Shown piece after piece: positions 61,919 through 64,000 of a DNA stretch of 64,000 nt. The notes beneath the pieces are model-generated. The model was not told the origin of the DNA. It did no database searches and saw nothing but the letters and a program-made list of their open reading frames with translations. Each line of letters opens with the position of its first letter. Positions within the stretch are counted from its first letter, which is position 1. The DNA is from Craterilacuibacter sinensis. Lineage in GTDB: Bacteria; Pseudomonadota; Gammaproteobacteria; Burkholderiales; Chromobacteriaceae. The stretch is taken from positions 170,588 through 234,587 of the forward strand of contig NZ_WSSB01000002.1 in NCBI RefSeq assembly GCF_009831765.1, written 5' to 3'. The position numbers were made by a program, and so were the translations under genes.

Positions 61919-62410
61919 ATGAAACACATTCTTTCCATTTTGCTGGAAAACGAAGCCGGTGCCTTGTCCCGTGTAGTGGGGCTGTTTTCGGCACGCGGTT
62001 ACAACATTGATTCGTTGACGGTATCGACCACCGAAGACCCGACGCTGTCGCGCATGACCATTGTGACGCATGGGTCCGACGACGTGATCGAACAGATTAC
62101 CAAGCAGCTCAACAAGCTGATCGAGGTAGTCAAGGTGATCGACCTGAACGAGTCCGAACACATCGAGCGCGAGCTGATGCTGATCAAGGTGCGCGCTACC
62201 GGCAAGGAGCGCGAGGAGATGAAGCGGATGGCGGATATTTTCCGTGGCCGCATTATCGACGTCACCGAAAAGACTTACACCATAGAACTGACCGGAACCA
62301 CGGAAAAGCTCGGTGCCTTTATCGAGGCCATAGACCGTGCAGTGATTCTGGAAACGGTCAGAACCGGTGCCTCCGGCATCGGTCGTGGTGAACGCATTCT
62401 GAAGATTTAA
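61919..62410 (+). CDS. ilvH: Acetolactate synthase small (regulatory) subunit
   Basis: A 163-residue regulatory subunit, the same length as E. coli IlvH. The N-terminal ACT domain reads HILSILLENEAGALSRVVGLFSARGYNIDSLTVS and binds valine for feedback inhibition; the C-terminal half contains GRIIDVTEKTYTIELTG. The start 61919 has GGAGAG upstream. The frame begins seven codons earlier, but that TTG-type start has no family similarity. Confidence 0.97.
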   Translation: MKHILSILLENEAGALSRVVGLFSARGYNIDSLTVSTTEDPTLSRMTIVTHGSDDVIEQITKQLNKLIEVVKVIDLNESEHIERELMLIKVRATGKEREEMKRMADIFRGRIIDVTEKTYTIELTGTTEKLGAFIEAIDRAVILETVRTGASGIGRGERILKI

Positions 62411-62470
62411 CGGAGTCCGGCAAGAAGCGCCGGGGGATTGTTACCGGTGCTGCGGCTTCTCCATCCATAA

Positions 62471-63511
<1,041 letters not shown>

Positions 63512-63528
63512 GCCTGTTTGGTGCATGA

Positions 63529-63557
63529 AAAAAGCCGGGATGTTGTCCCGGCTTTTT
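63529..63557 (+). terminator. Rho-independent terminator of ilvBHC
   Basis: AAAAAGCCGGGA and TCCCGGCTTTTT form a perfect stem with a TGTTG loop, 17 nt after the ilvC stop. Confidence 0.92.
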
Positions 63558-63565
63558 GATTGATG

Positions 63566-63598
63566 ACAGATCCTGCTTGCAGTGCAAGCAGGATCTGT
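63566..63598. repeat. Perfect 33-nt palindrome after ilvC
   Basis: ACAGATCCTGCTTGCA, a single G, and the exact reverse complement form two 16-bp arms. It lies between two copies of nearly the same terminator. It could be a protein-binding site or a second terminator for the convergent psd gene. Confidence 0.6.
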
Positions 63599-63699
63599 AT
63601 TGAAAACAGGAAGGCTGCCGGTTCAAATACTTAAGTGGAGCGGCCCGGCTACGCCGGGTCCGGAATCTTCTTTTGAAGATGACTTTGCCAGCAGTCTGG

Positions 63700-63726
63700 A
63701 AGCCGGGATGTTTTCCCGGCTTTTTT
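63700..63726 (+). terminator. Second copy of the ilvC-type terminator
   Basis: AAGCCGGGA, a TGTTT loop and TCCCGGCTT followed by TTTT repeat the terminator at 63529 almost exactly, 171 bp away. The stretch between (63599-63699) has smaller hairpins (GCCCGGCTACGCCGGGTC) and no gene that I can support. Confidence 0.75.
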
Positions 63727-63742
63727 GCGTCTGGCGGCAGGC

Positions 63743-64000
63743 TTAATCCGCCATCGCCTCGCCCATGCGCACCGCCTTGGCCGGCGCCCATTCGGGTTTG
63801 AACGCACACTGGCCTTCAGGGAATAGCAGCACCACGGTCGATCCCAGCAGGAAGCGGCCCATTTCCTCGCCTTTTTTCAGGCGGATATCCTGATCCCGGT
63901 AGTCCCAGTGGCGCACGTCCTTGCTGCGTGGCGGATTGACCACGCCATGCCATACGGTGGCCATGCTGCCGACGATGGTGGCACCGACCAGTACCAGTAC
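63743..64000 (-). CDS. psd: Phosphatidylserine decarboxylase, C-terminal part
   Basis: The last 85 codons of a gene that starts beyond the right edge. The visible VGATIVGSMATVWHG, a loop, then GEEMGRFLLGSTVVLLFPEG are diagnostic of Psd. The LGST motif holds the Ser at which the proenzyme cleaves itself to make the pyruvoyl cofactor of the alpha chain. Psd makes phosphatidylethanolamine at the inner membrane. It is convergent with ilvC; in related genomes psd often lies beside the ilv/leu genes. Confidence 0.92.
   Translation of the reverse strand, partial: VLVLVGATIVGSMATVWHGVVNPPRSKDVRHWDYRDQDIRLKKGEEMGRFLLGSTVVLLFPEGQCAFKPEWAPAKAVRMGEAMAD

Noticed and set aside
63599-63699. tRNA gene suggested by a GGTTCAAAT T-loop-like stretch
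   Set aside because: No acceptor stem, D-arm or anticodon arm can be built around it.

Overview
The window is a 64 kb stretch of GC-rich bacterial chromosome, almost all housekeeping genes packed at high density. The gene set and protein styles point to a betaproteobacterium, most likely Neisseriales (Chromobacteriaceae-like). It has a homodimeric pyruvate dehydrogenase E1, an E3 with its own lipoyl domain (as in the Neisseria P64k protein), dusB-fis, tamA-tamB, PagP, and a sigma/DUF3619/DUF3106/RDD cluster typical of betaproteobacteria. The family placement is inference; no rRNA or ribosomal protein is present to confirm it. I saw no prophage, IS element, CRISPR array or tRNA.

Layout. 1-490: 3' end of an imine-reductase-like dehydrogenase. 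554-4758 (minus): lytic transglycosylase, then nadD-rsfS-rlmH with a carbonic anhydrase, and a DUF2804 protein. 4813-8720: a persulfide/sulfur module (Blh-type hydrolase diverging from a BigR/SqrR-type ArsR regulator, two YeeE/YedE membrane proteins, a SulP permease). 8924-10354: BepA-like periplasmic protease. 10631-16855: aceE-aceF-lpd. 17845-23395: tamA-tamB. 23481-23932: RNase P RNA. 24101-31402: dusB-fis, purH, pagP, purD, tsaC, tolQ, a YedA-like exporter. 31550-36448: lipoprotein, HD hydrolase, chemoreceptor, ampD, hemerythrin. 36501-39709 (minus): transaldolase and phoB-phoR. 40715-46396 (minus): a putrescine uptake and oxidation cluster (ydcSTUV-patD). 46641-50390 (minus): kup and ycaO. 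50577-54713: proS, lytic transglycosylase, second chemoreceptor. 54749-58020: a purine module (MarR regulator, guanine deaminase, purine permease). 58179-59951 (minus): RDD, DUF3106 and a fused sigma region 4/DUF3619 protein. 60144-63511: ilvB-ilvH-ilvC. 63743-64000: 3' end of psd.

The outstanding feature is a family of G/C heptamer elements between genes. At least nine intergenic sites carry runs of GGGANNC-type heptamers followed, on the same strand, by the complementary NNTCCC-type heptamers, so each can fold as a hairpin. Three share a conserved core of about 35 nt (TTGAYGYG, 16-17 nt, ACRCTGAAA) between the arms. In these the right arm is expanded into a perfect homogeneous tandem array: 9 x GATTCCC upstream of bepA, 124 x GGCTCCC between lpd and tamA, and about 115 x GAGTCCC between patD and phoB. 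The units have three Gs and a four-base loop (G-quadruplex-prone) and are stop-free in all six frames.

The GAGTCCC array begins exactly where patD should stop. The patD frame therefore runs without a stop through the array and into phoB, in frame, as a 1038-codon reading frame. Because the unit is 7 bp, each unit gained or lost shifts that frame. This array family and the patD-array-phoB join are the best candidates for something undescribed.
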